Below are positions 38,601-54,500 of a stretch of DNA of 64,000 nucleotides, piece after piece (positions within the stretch are counted from its first letter, which is position 1; the number at the start of each line of letters is the position of its first letter). The translations under genes were made by a program, and so were the position numbers. The stretch is from NCBI GenBank assembly GCA_947179485.1, contig OX359249.1, positions 1,736,001 through 1,800,000 on the forward strand, written 5' to 3'. The notes below the pieces were generated by a model that worked only from the letters and a program-made list of their open reading frames with translations, had not been told where the DNA came from and searched no databases. Source of the DNA: Allacma fusca. Taxonomy: Eukaryota > Arthropoda > Collembola > Symphypleona > Sminthuridae.

Positions 38601-41452
38601 AGCGGAAATCTAGAGCTTTGGAGGGAGAGCGGAAAATATGTATCTTGAGGTGGGATTGGGCTGAGGAGGGAAGAGTAAAGGGTTTTCTTGAAAGTGAAAT
38701 ATGTAATGGAAGAAATTGATTTCGCATTCTTAGTCCGTAGAGCAATTAGCAAGGGAATGTACAACCAGCACCGTTACCTTTTCTCTTTCCTCTACAATTC
38801 CTCATATTGCCTACTTCAAGTCTATGAGGCAGTGTTGAGTGTCTGAGATATTCACACACATACACACACACACACAAACAAACACACACACATGCACACA
38901 CACACACACATACACACACATACATACACACACACCCTCCCACTAAAATACAAATACTATATCTCTCGAAACATCATATGACTAAATAAATACCTCTGGG
39001 TTGAGTAGTCGCGTTCCTTGATTCCGTGTGCTTCCCATAGGCTCCGTAAGCTTTAACCGTTTCTTCCAAGTTATGTCTTTGATTCACCTGCAGGCATCAC
39101 ATCGTATTGCAGGGAGCACGGCTTGGCAATGGCACAAGGCTCTGTGTACGTCCAGGTAATTATATTTACACATATATAGATACACCCAGTTATGGGAATA
39201 TTTTCACCTTACACACCTCCATATCTTCATGGACTATGAGTGTAGTCTACACTTGTCTACACTACAAAAAAAAACTACATGAGCAATGTTATGAGCGAGC
39301 ACCTCCGTGGGTTGTTTACATCTGCATGTTCATCCTATGTAACTGTATGGAAAGTTAAAGTCAAAGTAAATATATTGACTCTGTGTGTACTCGGACGACT
39401 CAGACGGCATACAAGACTCCTACAGTAACTACATATTCCCTTCAAACATTTCTTCTCATATATTTCCCTACTAAGAGCCTATATCTTGTTATATTGAGGG
39501 AACATTGGGCTATTGTATACTCTAGCATATCCAATAGTATGCATGAATATCTATGCATGTGTGTAATTCTGCTCGCGTTCCCTCTGAATAATTATTACAT
39601 GGGATTTGACATCTATATTTATAATAAAATCATTCGCGTGGTAAATTTCCAAGTTACTTTCTTATGGTAATAGTTATTATTACAACTTGAGTATACGGTT
39701 GCATGTAATGAAGTCAAATGGGATTTTGTCGGTATATTTGTGTGTGTGTGTGTCTCCACTTACTGGCACGGAGACTCTGACTATTATGAGTCCGTACATG
39801 AGTCAGTGACTGTGTGTAGATTCTATATTATAAATATATAGAGATATGCAAAAGGAGTAGAGGAAAGGAAACTCCATTGTGTCGCGTTGCGGGCAATGGA
39901 TGGGAAGAGGGGCACTTGGGATTTTTTTCTTGACTTGTTGACTATCTTGTGCGAAGATCTCGCTTTCATTTTCTCGCCACTTATTTTTTTTTCATTCATT
40001 ATATTATCTCCATGGCTCATCTTGAGTTTTGCCATTGCATTGTGTGCACAAAGGAATAAATGATGTATGCAGTGCAGAGGTACAGCTATCCGCTACTCCA
40101 AAGTTATTACAGTGAAGTATCTCTGTGCGGAGGTCCCCTTGTAACAGGATTTTGTTTATGGATCTGAGGGAAGCCATGGAGTATATTTCCATATGCAGAG
40201 TTCCATTTGACGCAATGCTAATTTTTTTTTTCTCCGTGTAAGAGGAGCAGGCGGATTTCAGAGTCAAATATATTTCTCCTTGGAGGATGGGTCCTACCAT
40301 AGGGAGTGCACACTGTACTGACTTGTGTTCCTCTGGTTTCCATCCCGTCTGTTCCTCTCATAGCCTCTCTTATTAACTTACAGTTCTAACTGGCACTCCT
40401 TCCTTTTCACGTTACGTCTATTTCGCAAATTAATTCAGCTGAGGTTCATTTTTACCAAGTTGAAAGGCGGATTTTGAGAGTATTGGAAAGGCTCGTCATT
40501 TCATTATACTTTTTAGCTCCCATTTCCCTCCACTTCCTCCTCTCCTCTCCCAACCCTGGCTGATTTGACAGAGGGGGATTAAACTCTTCCCAAGTCTTAG
40601 TGAGTAAATACAGGCTCCTTGGAACGAGCTGGTGTAATGCACCCAGTCAAATAATTAAATTTCAAAGCCTTTGTCCTTTGAATTTATCCTCGTGATTTAT
40701 TCGTGTACATTTGGAGGGATGAGCTGTTACGTATGTAGTCAAGCCCTAGGGAAATGGGGCCTTTGCGAAATCCTCGGGAAATGTCATAATAATAATTACG
40801 AACCTAAAACAAATCTAGTTTCGCTCATACTTGGCACAGTTTTCCCCCTTCATGGTCGGATTTGGTGCCTCAATGTATAGTAAACATTTTTTAAAGTGCC
40901 TTACATAATTACATACATTTAGTGTCTCCTGTCCCATGCTCACCATACTTTATCCGAAAAAGTATGGGAATTTCAAAAATAATTATTCAATTAGTCTCCG
41001 TTGCATGTACTCCTTTTTCTCTCCCACTACTCAGGATTCTTTGTATTATTTAAAAAAATAAATAATTATTATTACTATTGTTTGTATGGGAATCTGAAAT
41101 TATGAAATTGTGGACATTACATTTGATTGTATGGGCCCATGTGGCTTGAATACTCGAGACGATTCCAGTTTACCGATAGCACTCAGCTGTAAATATCACC
41201 TCGGGGCTTTAAAATGTCGTAGGGAAATGGGTTTCCTAAATTTTTAAAGCTCAACCACCATTTCCGACACTACGCCTGCTAAGCAGACACGTTTGGAATT
41301 GTTTAGAATCCACTGAATAAAGATGATTGGGATCTTCCTAAATTCCATGCAGTCATTCCCTTCCAGGGAAGGATTACGACAAGCCTTTCAAATGGCTATT
41401 CTCAACCCTTCCGCTGAGGTATAAACTGTTTGGCCAGAGTAGGAAAAAAAAT

Positions 41453-41490
<38 letters not shown>

Positions 41491-42932
41491 GTAAAAAAAA
41501 AGACAATGTATGAAAAGTATGAAATAGGAGAGAAGGAATTATGAAAGGCAGCAAGTCAAAGGAAAGGGACGGTAATGCAAGAGATTTAAGTGACAGTGAG
41601 ACACGCGGAATGTTCTGCGTAATGTTATAGGACCTTAGAGAGTGGATTGGCTCAAGTAGATGAAGGAGAGTTGTTCAACAGCCCAGAGTCTTTAAGGAGA
41701 GAAGAAGCTGAGAAGAGTGGAGTAGTGACGACAACTTGGAGCACTTGTCTACCTAACCAAGAGTTACTCTCTGTATTATGCCTCTTGCAAAAGTCCCCTT
41801 TGACGAAATAAGGAAGCAAAATATATCTCTCTCGTGAGACTCCACAGTCTTACGCAGGCAGGGCAGAGGAGCATCCTCATGAACAAATGGTTCCACTATA
41901 TTCATTCTTTTTCCCTACTTTTGTAGGGCATAGCATTTGGGCATGTACAATCGACTCCCTCTGTAACGACTGTCCCTTTGGCCACACACGGCTCTTTCCA
42001 TTATCCTGCCAGCAAATAATTATTCCATATTTACATGCTACAGATCCTTATTTACCTTAAACGGAAACTTCCTGCACGAAAACAATTTTCATGAGAGTAT
42101 GGTCTTGTACAGCGTACACTCTTTATAAGAGTCTCCTCATCATTTTACTCTTACTCAGTAGACTTTATCCAAACGGGATCTCCTCCAGCTGGGAAATTCG
42201 TCTACAGTATAACGACACGTACCCTGAGACTCTCCTTCTTGGATTGTGTATTTGCATAGATACTCTATTATAGCCCAATAACGACAGTCCCTTTACAAGT
42301 GCCCAAAATTCCTGCCAGTTTGCATGTTTTTTACGGAGACACAAAATCTCTCCCGGAGGGAAACCTTACAATGCTCTAATAAGGGACAAATTTGCATTTT
42401 GTTTAATGGGAACGTTTCAAAATATGCTTTGCCCCCATACTGTAAAGAAAAAGTTCTTAATAGGAGATCTCTTATTGAGAGAGTACACTGTAGTGGTTGA
42501 GTTTCACGTGGATCTTTGTCTTCTCCTTCAATAGAGAAATGACTCCGGAGAGAGGGAGGGAAAGAGAGAGAGAGAGAGATGGAATATGGTGACCACAGAG
42601 AAGGAAGAAGCTCTCTGTGGTGCATTTTAACAAACCGCACATTGCTGTCTATTATGAGGCATTACAATACGGCAGAGGAAATGGTACATACCTCAAAAAT
42701 GATCTTGTCATCTTATCCATTTACTTACAATGCTTTCCTCCTTTACACACTCAACTATCCAATTCGCCTTGCACTGATTACGACCCCGCAACATCTCCAC
42801 TCCTCTCAACTATTTAATGTAACTTCCCTCTTCCTTCCTTACAGCTCTATTTCTCATATCCATCTAAATAAATATGAGTTCATGAGCAAACTTTTTACCG
42901 ATTCAACCCTCTCTGTCTCTCCTCTGTTTCTC

Positions 42933-42971
<39 letters not shown>

Positions 42972-45900
42972 AATTCTCGCTCCTTTTCTTCCCCGGTGTT
43001 TCCATTTCACAGAGGAATGTATGTAAATTAATTTACGTCAATGGAAATATTCCCACCTTGTTCCTGAGCAGAGTGGAAATTTGCACACCTTATTCTTTTT
43101 AGGAACAGTGGAAATTCGCCCACCGTATTTTCAAGGGATTGTGCATACAGTGCTCTGCCTCTGTCCCAGTCTTCCTTATGTTAATTTGCTTCTTGTTAAA
43201 TAATTCCCATGGAAGAGTCGTCACATCTTCCTGGTTTTGCGGGTGCCTTCATGGAGAGGGGTACACTGTTCACTGGAAATGTACCTCCGTTGTTCTAGAA
43301 GAGCGAGATGGGAGTGGGAGGATTTTGTTATGAGAGACGTAAAGAAAATATGCCCACCTTTATCCCAAAGAAAAATTTGAGGAAGTGTACGTGAGCCCGT
43401 TTTAATATAATTATGTACATGGTGGGTGGAACTCTGAGCTACTCATCATGAGGACTCCGGTGAGAACAAAGAGCCCAGGAGTAGACGCTTGCAGAACAAA
43501 TAAAGAAGAAGTGAATAGAATTATGTGATGAGTAATTTCATAAGAGTATATTTCTTAAGGACGATGATGATGGCATGGGTTTTGTGAGTTCGAGTAAAGA
43601 AGGCTCACAGGTTAAAATTAATTTTGGTTTCCATTTCCCCATTGATTTCACTCCCGGTCGGGAGTCACTTTTAAGCCATAGTAATGGGTAATAAGCCAGT
43701 AATGGGTAATAAGCTGGGAGTTAGAGTTAATAAGAGAGGATTTTTAGTAAGGAGCTTTTGAACAACAGATCCTGGAATTTAATAAACTTGCGAGAGGTTG
43801 TCCATGTATTTAAGGGAGCGTCAATCAGATTATATATAGATATAGCTCTGGTTGAAAAACTTGCCTCAAGTTCTTCAAAAGTGAGCATCAAGGTCGTCCA
43901 TGTAGAATCATTGCCGGTGTATGTAACATCTGACATGGTTCTAGAGTCTCAAGAAGGAATTGGAAAAGGAGTCCATTTTTATGCATAAGTAATCTCCATC
44001 AGCCATGGCTCCTTGCCCATTAGTGGTTTGAGAATTGGGAGAGAAAAACTTGACTGCAGTAGTTGAGTCCTTTGGGATCTCATTGTACTCACACAACAAT
44101 TTGCTGCAAATATAATTTTTCTCAGAGACTCCTTTCCTACTGGCCCAGAGAGCTGGTACATGTGGACGTGTCAGTAATTAATTATTCTAGATTGCGGACC
44201 TATACAGACAAGAAATAATTGCACGCTTTGGTACTGTAATCGACAGTTATGTAAAGTGTCCACATGGTACAATGGATGCTTGCCACGATGTAAATGACTA
44301 GAGTCGTCCCCTCAAAAATAAACTGGTTCCATAAAATCCCAAATGGCTATTTGAAGGTGATCAGGAGTCTGGCATGTGTAATTTGACATGTGATTCATCA
44401 TTTAAGAGAACATGCTTCCTTTGAATGTAAGCTTTGGATACAATGAGTATGGATCACGCCAAGGTGTTCCTCTACCGACAATTAAACTAGAAACTGTTTT
44501 ACCGTTCCAATTGGATTTCCAGGCAATTCTGAGAATTAGACCATATCCCCAGAAATCAGCTTTGATTTTAAACATTTCCGACTGTTTGACGCTGGGCTTC
44601 TTCTGGAGGTCATCAAAAGGTTTTACGAGCTGTAATAGTTCCCCCAGAAATTTAAACCGATTAATTTTAATTCTCTGTAAATTTATATACTTATATTCGT
44701 TTTATATTTCGTATTATATTTATATAGATACTTAATTATATAAGTAATTATTCCATACGTAATTCTTTTATTACTCAAAATTTTGATTTCGATTTCAAAT
44801 CCTCAAAATTCAATTGTCATATTAGAGGATTTGAGTCTATTGAGACTACGAAAGTTGTTTAGTAACAATTATTTATTGCAAATTTTTTTTTGAGGGGTAA
44901 TGAGGACTGACTGAGATTTGAGGCTTGTTGAAAATTCGTACATATTAATTAATGACATGGACTTTCGCTCCTTAAAAACGATATGCTAATGCACATATGA
45001 GTAAGATCTATTTGAAGGATAATTTATGTTTGCATGATGCAGTCGCTGCTTCATCCCAAACTCCAGGGAGAATTTTCAGGTTAAAAGGATTATATGGACT
45101 GTACTTAATGTAAATGTCAGGTGTATGATTGCCTTGTAAAGTGAGGGCTTATTTGCATAAATACACACATCTCTAGATTGGGGAAAGGGTCTCACGACAC
45201 ATGTAGTAGAGCCGAAAGGCTATAAGTATATGTATGTATATGATTGTCATGAGCCGTACTCACTCTCCTGCATATCACGCTCATGGCTCTGCAGAACCTG
45301 ATATTTTTTTGATTTTGAAAATGCCTTGTTTCATGCAAACAATATACTGTAATAATTGTTAGTCGTCTTCATTGCCACTCATGTGGTGACCAAAGCTGGG
45401 AATGAAAAAGATTTCACGTGATTGGCATGCACCCATTTGTCATTGAGCACTATTTTATATTTGTCAGTTGTAAGTAAGTACAAGGGTCCTCCTGACCATT
45501 GCATTTTGGTGCAGTCAGAACGGGACAACTTATAATTCTCTTCCCCTATAGAGCGTTCCCTCGGCATTCTATTGAAAAACCAAAGTTGTTTGATATTTAA
45601 AAAATAATGTTGATTTTTTATAAAGCATTTATATCATGGGGATTTTTGAATCCTAGGTATACCTATCTCTATGTACGTAAAGACTGGTTGGAAATGTTTC
45701 AACATGGAAGGAGATGAGTTTTATCGCAGGATATGTTTAATAGCTTTGGGATGCTGAGAAATGCTTATTGTTGACTGTTGTTTGGTATGTAATGTGTAAG
45801 TGTGTGTGTGTACCTTTCTTGGGCTGTCCATACATTGGCTGAGTGGTAGCTTCGTATACGAGTGTTTACAAAAGAGTACAAGATATTGTGACAAGAAGGA

Positions 45901-48900
45901 ATTGGCTATTTATGCTGCAGTAAATAGTTGTAGTAAGAAGAATAAAACTAAATTGTTGTCTTGTTGGGTTTGGTTTCCGTTTCGACATCTAAGCCCATTT
46001 AACTGCGTCTGTGTAGCTTCAGAACGGGTTCGTATCTCTGTAATTACAAGAAGGTGTGCAGCCACGACTCTCTGTATGTATGTTTCTGAAGATACCTTTT
46101 GTTATACATTACCCCATTACGATGCGCTTTAAAGGTGGTGGTCACCCTCAAATGTTAATTTATTTCTATACATTTTCCACAAACACAGTCCTCACAACTG
46201 TACAGAGATCTGCAGAGCCGAGGTGGACTGATTCAATCTACCTATGGGTCCATATGTATGGAATCACTTGCACATCCTATGAAGGTCCTCACAAGTGCTT
46301 TTTATTACATGGGTGTACAAATATCTATGCACGTAATGGACTTCCATAGAGCATATTGAAAGATCTAGGATGGGGAGAGGATCTCTAGGATTTTCTGTAG
46401 CCTTGTCAGTGTCCATAGTGTTGCTCCATGCAAGCAAAGGGAGTCAGCCCATTTCTCTCATTTACGATCCTACAAGTTACATCTACTGTAACTTTGAAAG
46501 GCCATTAAGGGATTTTATACTTATATATTTTTTTTTTCGTAAAAGAAATAGAATTAGCATGTGACGGGATTGAGAAGAGAGCACGATATCGAGAGTGAGT
46601 GGACTACTGACTCCGTCGTATAAATACACATTTGCTCATAAGGAATTGGTTGGGACTCTGATAGGGCCGTAAAAGTGTCTCCATCCTTTATCATACACAC
46701 ACTTGGCATATAAGGGCAAAACTGGGGACATAACAACCAGTCAACTCCTGTATGGTGTCCACCATTCCCAATAGATGTAGAAAAACAAGTTGGGGAAATT
46801 GCTAAAAAAAACCAGCATGGAGCATTACTTTTGATAGAATTCACGTGGCTTGCTAAATAAATGTCTGGCAAGTTTTTTCTTCTTCTCATAACAATAATAA
46901 TAATATGGTAGAATATCTACTTCACTGAAGAGTATTGCCAATACAATGGTGTTACTCCGTCCGGTATTGCACTATAAATTCAAAAATCATGCTAGGCGAT
47001 GTCACGCTCTTGGGAGTTAACTAGAAAATTGAAGAGCACTTCTGATTATATTTACTTTATTACAACTTGCTACTCTGCAATCAATTTGCTAGTTAAGAAT
47101 TTCTACTCACTTCTGTCCCAATTACGTGCGATCAATCACGTAGAGACGGAATTAAAATTCTCTGATGATTTTTCCCTTTGATTTTTTTTCTCTCCCTCTC
47201 TCTCTCTCTCTCTCTTTCTCTATCTCTCTCTCTCAATATCATCAATTGATTTTGCATTATCCCACCCTCAAGTTTTCGTACTCTCTGCTCCTATTCACCT
47301 AATTGTACCTAATTCTATTGTCTTTTTAAGTGTGGAGCGTAAACAGTCACCTAATTTTCCCTCCTCCGTGTAATTCTGTAGAACTTTACATTATGTATAA
47401 TTATATTGCAACTATTTCTCCATTTGATTCAATTATTTCAGAAATTTCCCTACATAAATACATAACATTCATTTTTTATCCCACAAGGAGCGAAGGGAAT
47501 TTTTAAATCAATTCCCCCTTGCTCGATACGCATTCTCTCATGCATGAATAACTCGAGTAGGATTGTGTAGCAAGACTGTTAACCTCTACTTTTCTATATA
47601 CTTGAAGGAATGTAGGCTATGTAATAATAATTTGTAGTCAATAATAATAATAATAATAGTAATAATTTTATCTCATGTATCTACTATTAGAGTGTGCGAG
47701 AGGCAAGAAGATTACAAATGCGTTCAGGTTGATACCAAATTATAATTATTGGGTAGCTTTAAGTAGTTTGCTCTGCATCAGCTATTTTAAGGTGATTAAA
47801 TTCTTCACAGATCGTGATACACATCCTATGTACTATTGCATGATTCGTGGATCCATGTAGTAGTAACGCACTGTCACGGAGGAATTTATTAGTTGACTTC
47901 CAAAGTATTATGTACAATTATTTTGTATGCAAGAATTTATGTCATGCGGAGAATGGGCATGTGCACGGGAGGATAAATATTGGAGATTTGGGGGGACTTG
48001 ATTGTAAGTAAGATAATTACAGGATATAACTATTAGAGGAATATGGAGTTGGTTCGGTAATAATCATTACAAGGCTATATAAAGACATGTAAACATCACA
48101 TATGAAGTTCATTGATTAATTTTCCTTGGGCCTTTGCGACAGAAATAATTTGTATTTTGTTATGTCTGTGTGTCTGTCTGTGTCTGTGTTGAGTGGGGAG
48201 GGGATGGAATCATTATGTTAAAAAGTTTCCTCGCTCTTTACATGATGATAGAAAAAGATGACAAATATAACTTGGGAGTAGAAATGGAATGGAAGGAAAG
48301 TTTCTTACATTGGAGAATGGAGGCAGTGAAGAGTGAATACAAGGAATCAGATAGATACAGAATAATTTTCAAGAATTTTGGCGCCCAGTGTGGCATGGCA
48401 GACTGTGGCCCCAAACTGACTGCTAAAGTGACCGTGTCAGTGAATACAGTTGCCCTTTTGACCACTGCTAAATTCCACTGACTCAGACTCATCCATCAGG
48501 AGGCCTGGTCATGAACCCATTTGAACTGACAATGAATGAAGCTGAGAGTTGTCGGAGCAGAAAGAGAACCTTCTGCCCTCCCTATATCTACTCCCCATAC
48601 CTGAGCACATTGATATAAATAATTATATATAATAAAATATCAATCTCTATATAAAATCAGGAGTAAACCTAAATCCATCAGAATATCTGAGAAGATATCA
48701 AAATACCTGAGCATTTTTGCGAACAAGTTAGCCACAATTTATTTGAGTAATGATTCGCACTGAGGAAATTTAGCTGCCCGCAGCGTGGAAATCAATTGTG
48801 GTATGACATGATTGACGGCTATTGTAAAAGGTAATAGTGGTCAGTGGATGGGTAGATTTTAGGAGCTCTAAATTACTCTAATGCTCTTATTGGTATATTT

Positions 48901-51475
48901 GAAGGTCTAACGGAACAGGCTCAGTGCTTGATTTCACAAAGGAAATATTCTTGAGGAATAAATTCGACTTGAGAAAAATTCTTTTGAGGGACATACATAC
49001 ATACACTGTACAGTCATTTCATTATGACTGATGAGGCACACAACCTTACCGTTTACTTTCAAGCAAACCTTAATAAAAAAACCTTAATGTGAAATGATCA
49101 ATGCTTCAGAGGGATTGGCTTAGGCATGTACATGAGGTAAATGCTGTTGAGGAGTACTGTATACGGAGTAGTCTCCCTCTCAGTACGTACATATCTACAA
49201 ATTGCATTGACTGGAATAAACTTCTCATTGAGACTCAAACTATACACTAGTAATGACAGTGTCATCAAAAAATGTTACACTTCTAATGCTCATTCCATTC
49301 CTCAATAGGACAGTATCGAGGTACTTGTTTCTTCACTCTGATATATGATTTGAAGTCTCAGTCCGTCACAATTTGTGAATTGAGCTACTATATTTGCTTA
49401 TATACAAGAGAAAAACAAGCCCCTTACTGCCTCTCCTTATATGAGGAGAGTCCCAGGGATATGACCATATGGATGGGCAATGGGCACCTTCTCATTCATA
49501 TCCCCAGCATATGGAATATGAATAGTAGAATTTGGTGAATGCACTTCGTGTCGGAGTCTACATACATACATACTTGACTGAAATGTCTGATTGCAAACAT
49601 TGTGCATACAACGACAGGGTTGGCAGTGTTATGACCACGTAAACACCACCGTGCTCGCCGCAACCAGGTGAGAAGAGAAAGCGAGGAGCATTGCGAAAGA
49701 AGTTGAGGTGAAGGGGCTCTTGAATTTAGTCTCTGCAGATCACTCACACGCGCGTACATACTCTCCCTCTTACTCTACAGCATAAAGAGCCTTTGGTGGA
49801 TAAAAAGGCAAGCGTAAAGGATATGAACGCCTCAGTGCCAGCAGTCACTTGCCTATATATATACCGTACATTCATGCACTATTGTATACACATGCACACA
49901 ATATTTACGTGCATGCCTGCCCAGGTTTTTAGTGTGTGTGTGTGTGTATGTATATACAAAATGAGCAGAAAAACGTGAAGAGATAGACGGCCTGGAGCAA
50001 TGCTATTTATTTCTATAGAAAATTCCCTGCCCTCACTTGAGTGATCTTTGTATGACAATGTAAGTAATAAAGAGCGGACTGTAATTAGATATACGTATAT
50101 ACATACCCCGTACCGCTGACGAACTATTTGTACAACAATGCCTTGTGAATATTGCACACATATTGCACACACACACACACACACATAGCTCATACTGCAG
50201 TGGTATCTATGTATCTTGTACCTGCAAATAACACAAATGCTTGGGAGTACAGTATTTATTTACTTCTTGACGGAACAAGTATTAAGCTCAGTGTGTATCA
50301 GCACTTCATTTTATTTACCTCCTCCGTCACAGATGGGTATCAGCACCTATTTTATTGTTATTACCCATTCAGTCAGTTCTACACTAGTAATTTCCTTGTA
50401 TGACCGCCCACCCGCCTCATTGACACTACTGGCCTGGCTGATGCCTTTAAAAAAAAATTAGTCTCACTCTGCCCCCGTACTTAAATAATTCAGAGGAGTC
50501 ATCATACACCAGTTATGAAACCCTTCAGGTGATCCAGCAGGAGTAAATTCTAAAATTGGAAATGATTTTTATTTGAAAATGTCAAAATTGACAAATATAC
50601 TGTACTTCTAATAGAAGACTTATGTAATTTCAACGGATTGGATTTCCGTTGTTAGGTCCGTGTCGGGGAGGAATCGGCGGGAAATGTGTTCCTAATAGAT
50701 ACCCGATATGTTTGGACATTTGTAAGCATTTCCCCAGGTGCCAATGCTCCCTAGCTCCCAATAGTTATTATTAATCTCCGTAACTTTTGATAAATTGATG
50801 AAAGATGAAGGCATAGATTGGACTGTGAGGCCCATTGTTAGGTAGTCCTAACACTAAGCCCGATCTCAAGACAGTTCCCTAACCAGTAGGGAATAGTAAT
50901 GATTGAAGATTGATAAACACTGATTGAGCCAGCTTGTGGAGATTATTGTGAGAGCATACTATTATGCCTCCTCTGAGCCTGAGACATAAATTGGCGAATT
51001 GAAAGTGCTACAGACGAAATTTCCCCTGCTCCGTCATTCCACATACATTTATCCATTAGTGTGATTATTGTATAGGAAGGTATTTAAGAGAAATGTTTAT
51101 GTTCGATATAAGATGATGATTGCTATAAGGATGGAGCCCCCCACCCCCTCCTGCTCTTATACGGCCAGCATTGCTCTCATTGTTTGCTCGTGGAAAATAC
51201 CTTTGTGTATTATTTCCTCCCTTCTTCCCTGACTTACCTGTGTGATGTCTAGTGGTACATAATCCACTAATCTACTTTTTCCTGACCTCTATTCTCCTCC
51301 TAGACTTGATAGGCCGTCACGTCGTCTTGCGTAACTATCCAACTTTTATATTTCCATCTTAATTGAGACTTTTACAGTACAGCCACATTTTTTTCCAAAT
51401 ATAATAATTCCAACCTATGATGTAGCTATATTTAACAGTACATTTGGCCCAAGCCAAATATGTCAAATGACAGAG

Positions 51476-51506
<31 letters not shown>

Positions 51507-54500
51507 CATGAAGGAATTATCACTTACGATGGATCAAGTCTCCATGATGAAACTCCCTTATATGTGAAATCCACGAATTTTCAATTGAACACGCTCGCAT
51601 ATTCAAAGGCTTTTGATAAGGTGTGAAGCTCTTGGCACGTTTAATGAAATCCAGCTAGACTTGCATATCTACTTCGTACTCTTAACACTCCGGCTGATAC
51701 CCATGATTAATGCTGATTTGAGCTCTTTTCAAAAACAAATTGCACACTCAAAGGTGACTGCCTCCGCCGTATCTCTTAGGCTGCACACATTTTTTTCCCC
51801 GTATGAGTATTTGAAGAAATGGCTTCTGCCAAATATTCATTCATTAACTCAAATATCTATCTATTTCGTTATCCATTGTAATTGTACATACTCAACGTAA
51901 AAAAAAAGTACAAGTGTAAATGGTCGGCGAGGGAACCATTCAAGTCAGAGTGTAATATATACAAGTGCTTAGAAAGTACATGAGAGAATCTGTATGAAAC
52001 TGTTTTTATTTAATGAAATCCGACTCGCCTCATGACTTCCAAATTATACCCAAAGGGCTGAAAAAAACTGTTGACAATTTTGAAAAGTATAGAAAAAAAA
52101 CTTTACGTGGTTATTGTACAGATTACTAATATTTGTATTGAAACAACACCAGAATTAAAAATTGTTTATGAGGGCACCAAGCCTCATTTGTAGTGTGTTC
52201 TGAGAATCCCCAACTCTGTACTTATGTTTTTAGAAGGGACTGCTCTGTATTTACAAGTAATTACTATACAATCTAGAATTATTCGTGGAGGGGTGTTTGT
52301 AAAAACATAGGCATTTGATAATTATTATTCCTCGGTTTTTAAAGACAACATTTGAGAGTGGAGATTAGGAAAGAGTCTCTGACTGGCTTGAAAGTCTTTG
52401 AGGGTAAGAATTGATTGGAGCTTTGAAAAAATCAAGCTTTTCAAAGTGTAAAGTAAGTTTTCCTTATAATTTGTTTAGTAATTAGCCCTTTGTCGATGGT
52501 ATGAGGCATGTTGTGGAATACTAATGTGACTGCCCTTCAAAGTCGACAAAATAGTGGGTCATCTCCCGTTTTCCTTCTATTTTTCTCATCTTTTGCAAAG
52601 TAAACATGATAAAAAAAAACAAATCCTTTCAAGCCAATGCAGAGAACTCGTTGTGTATCTACATTGGCTTCTGAGTTCTGCAGTACATGGGATATTTTTT
52701 AAGCAACTGTCAATAAAAAAAATTGAGGGCGCTGCTTTACCAACCACAACTAAAACTCTGTGAAGGGAAGCAGTAGCTCTACTCCTGGTTACACAAAAGC
52801 CTCTAAAATTCCTTTCTTGGGTTATGCATCTGGGCTGTATTGCTCCTTCCATTGGATTGTCAAGGAAAAAAAGATGAGCACTTCAAATTGACAGTGGACA
52901 TCAGGTTTTGTTTGCTTGGCAGCGGCTAAGTAAGTATCTATCTACTTTTTTCCTCAACGTTTTTTCCCCTTCAAAACGTTTTTACGTCCCCTGCAAAGCT
53001 GTCGATTGCTAATCATGGACGATTGCTGAAATCTTTTGGATGACTAAAATCCTGTAAATTATTAAATGAGACCCTCTCAAGATTTACTTTCTGTGACACC
53101 TTACTTTTACAATAGTAATAATTACTATATTTTACATTCCAATCCGTATTCCACTGCAGTAAGAGGTTTGTGGTCGTGACAAAATAAGCATTACATATGA
53201 GCGTCTCAGGAATGAATCATCCCAATATTTTACATGTATAATTTTAGCATTAATCATGTTAACGTTCACATCTCAACTCCTCCTTGGTTATAGCTTCGTA
53301 ATCCCTGCCACGACATCAACAAGCTGTCCGTTACATTTGTTTTCCCACTTTGCTACAAAAACTTTAAATGCCATCAATAAATTTACGCACTGCTAGTCCC
53401 CCAATGCAATCTCAACTGTGGAAATACATGCATCCTTAAACTTGCTTCTAGTGAGAGATTTGATTATAAGCACAAAAAAAAACTGCAGTCGTAAAAGTTT
53501 CTCCCTCAGCTCTCCACAACCATTTGATTATTGCTGGTAATAAAAGTCAGCTTCCAATGTACTAGAAATCCTATTTACTCAAATTAGAAAACTGAGTTTA
53601 GTGGGATTTCTAAGACCACTGCAGGAGATAATTATTATGCTAAAAATTCCTATGCCCTGTAAATCCCTACACTGTATATCAGCAGTATGATGACGGAGTT
53701 ACGGAGTTCAAACGTGAGAGAATCTCTGTTCAAATCTGCACTTGAGACAAAATCAAATCCTTGAAGCATTCCAGACACACGGCATGCACACTCTTAATTA
53801 TATCCCTGTGAGTACACAGATCCGTAGATAGATATACATACATGAATGAATGAGATTTCTAAAAGACATATGATGAGGTGACTGGAACAATTAAAGGATT
53901 ATGTACTTGACTCGAACTTCGAAGTTGAATTATTATTGCAGAGCAACTACCCTACATGTAGGGGGTGTATGTATGTATTGTACGTATTGTATTTATTGTA
54001 TATGTGTAGGTGTGAGAAAAAGCGGCATCCCAGTTAGGACATAAAATGTGACGGCTTATTATTATGATACTGGGTTTTGAACTCGGGGTACATGTGGAAA
54101 CGGTCATTCCCATATTATGTTTATGGCGGTGATGGGGGACGTGAAGAGAGTATTTTTTCCCGATTATTCACACTTTACGACTAATTTTGAAAGTAAGAGT
54201 AATGGTCGTCCACTTGTATGCATGACAAAGAGGGGGGAGGGAGACAAAAAAAATCTAGTGCAATGATATTAAAATGTGTTGTGTGCCTTGGTCTTACTTC
54301 TCACACATAACATTGAACTATATTATTTATAGCTGACGTGAAAACTACAAATCTTGAAACAAGTTGTGTCTGTAGGACTGTTTGACTGTTGAATAGAAAA
54401 ATAAAAGATGGAGCAAAAAGGAATGAACTCGTGCACTCTGGCTATCTCCTCTGGTGCATAATCTGAATATATGTGGTTATTTTTACAACGTCCTTCATAC

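Noticed and set aside
42579-43031. 150-codon plus-strand frame
   Set aside because: Spans GA and CT microsatellites; low complexity, no domain.
48170-48481. 103-codon plus-strand frame
   Set aside because: Begins in a TG run and shows no recognisable domain or splice context; opposite strand is equally open.
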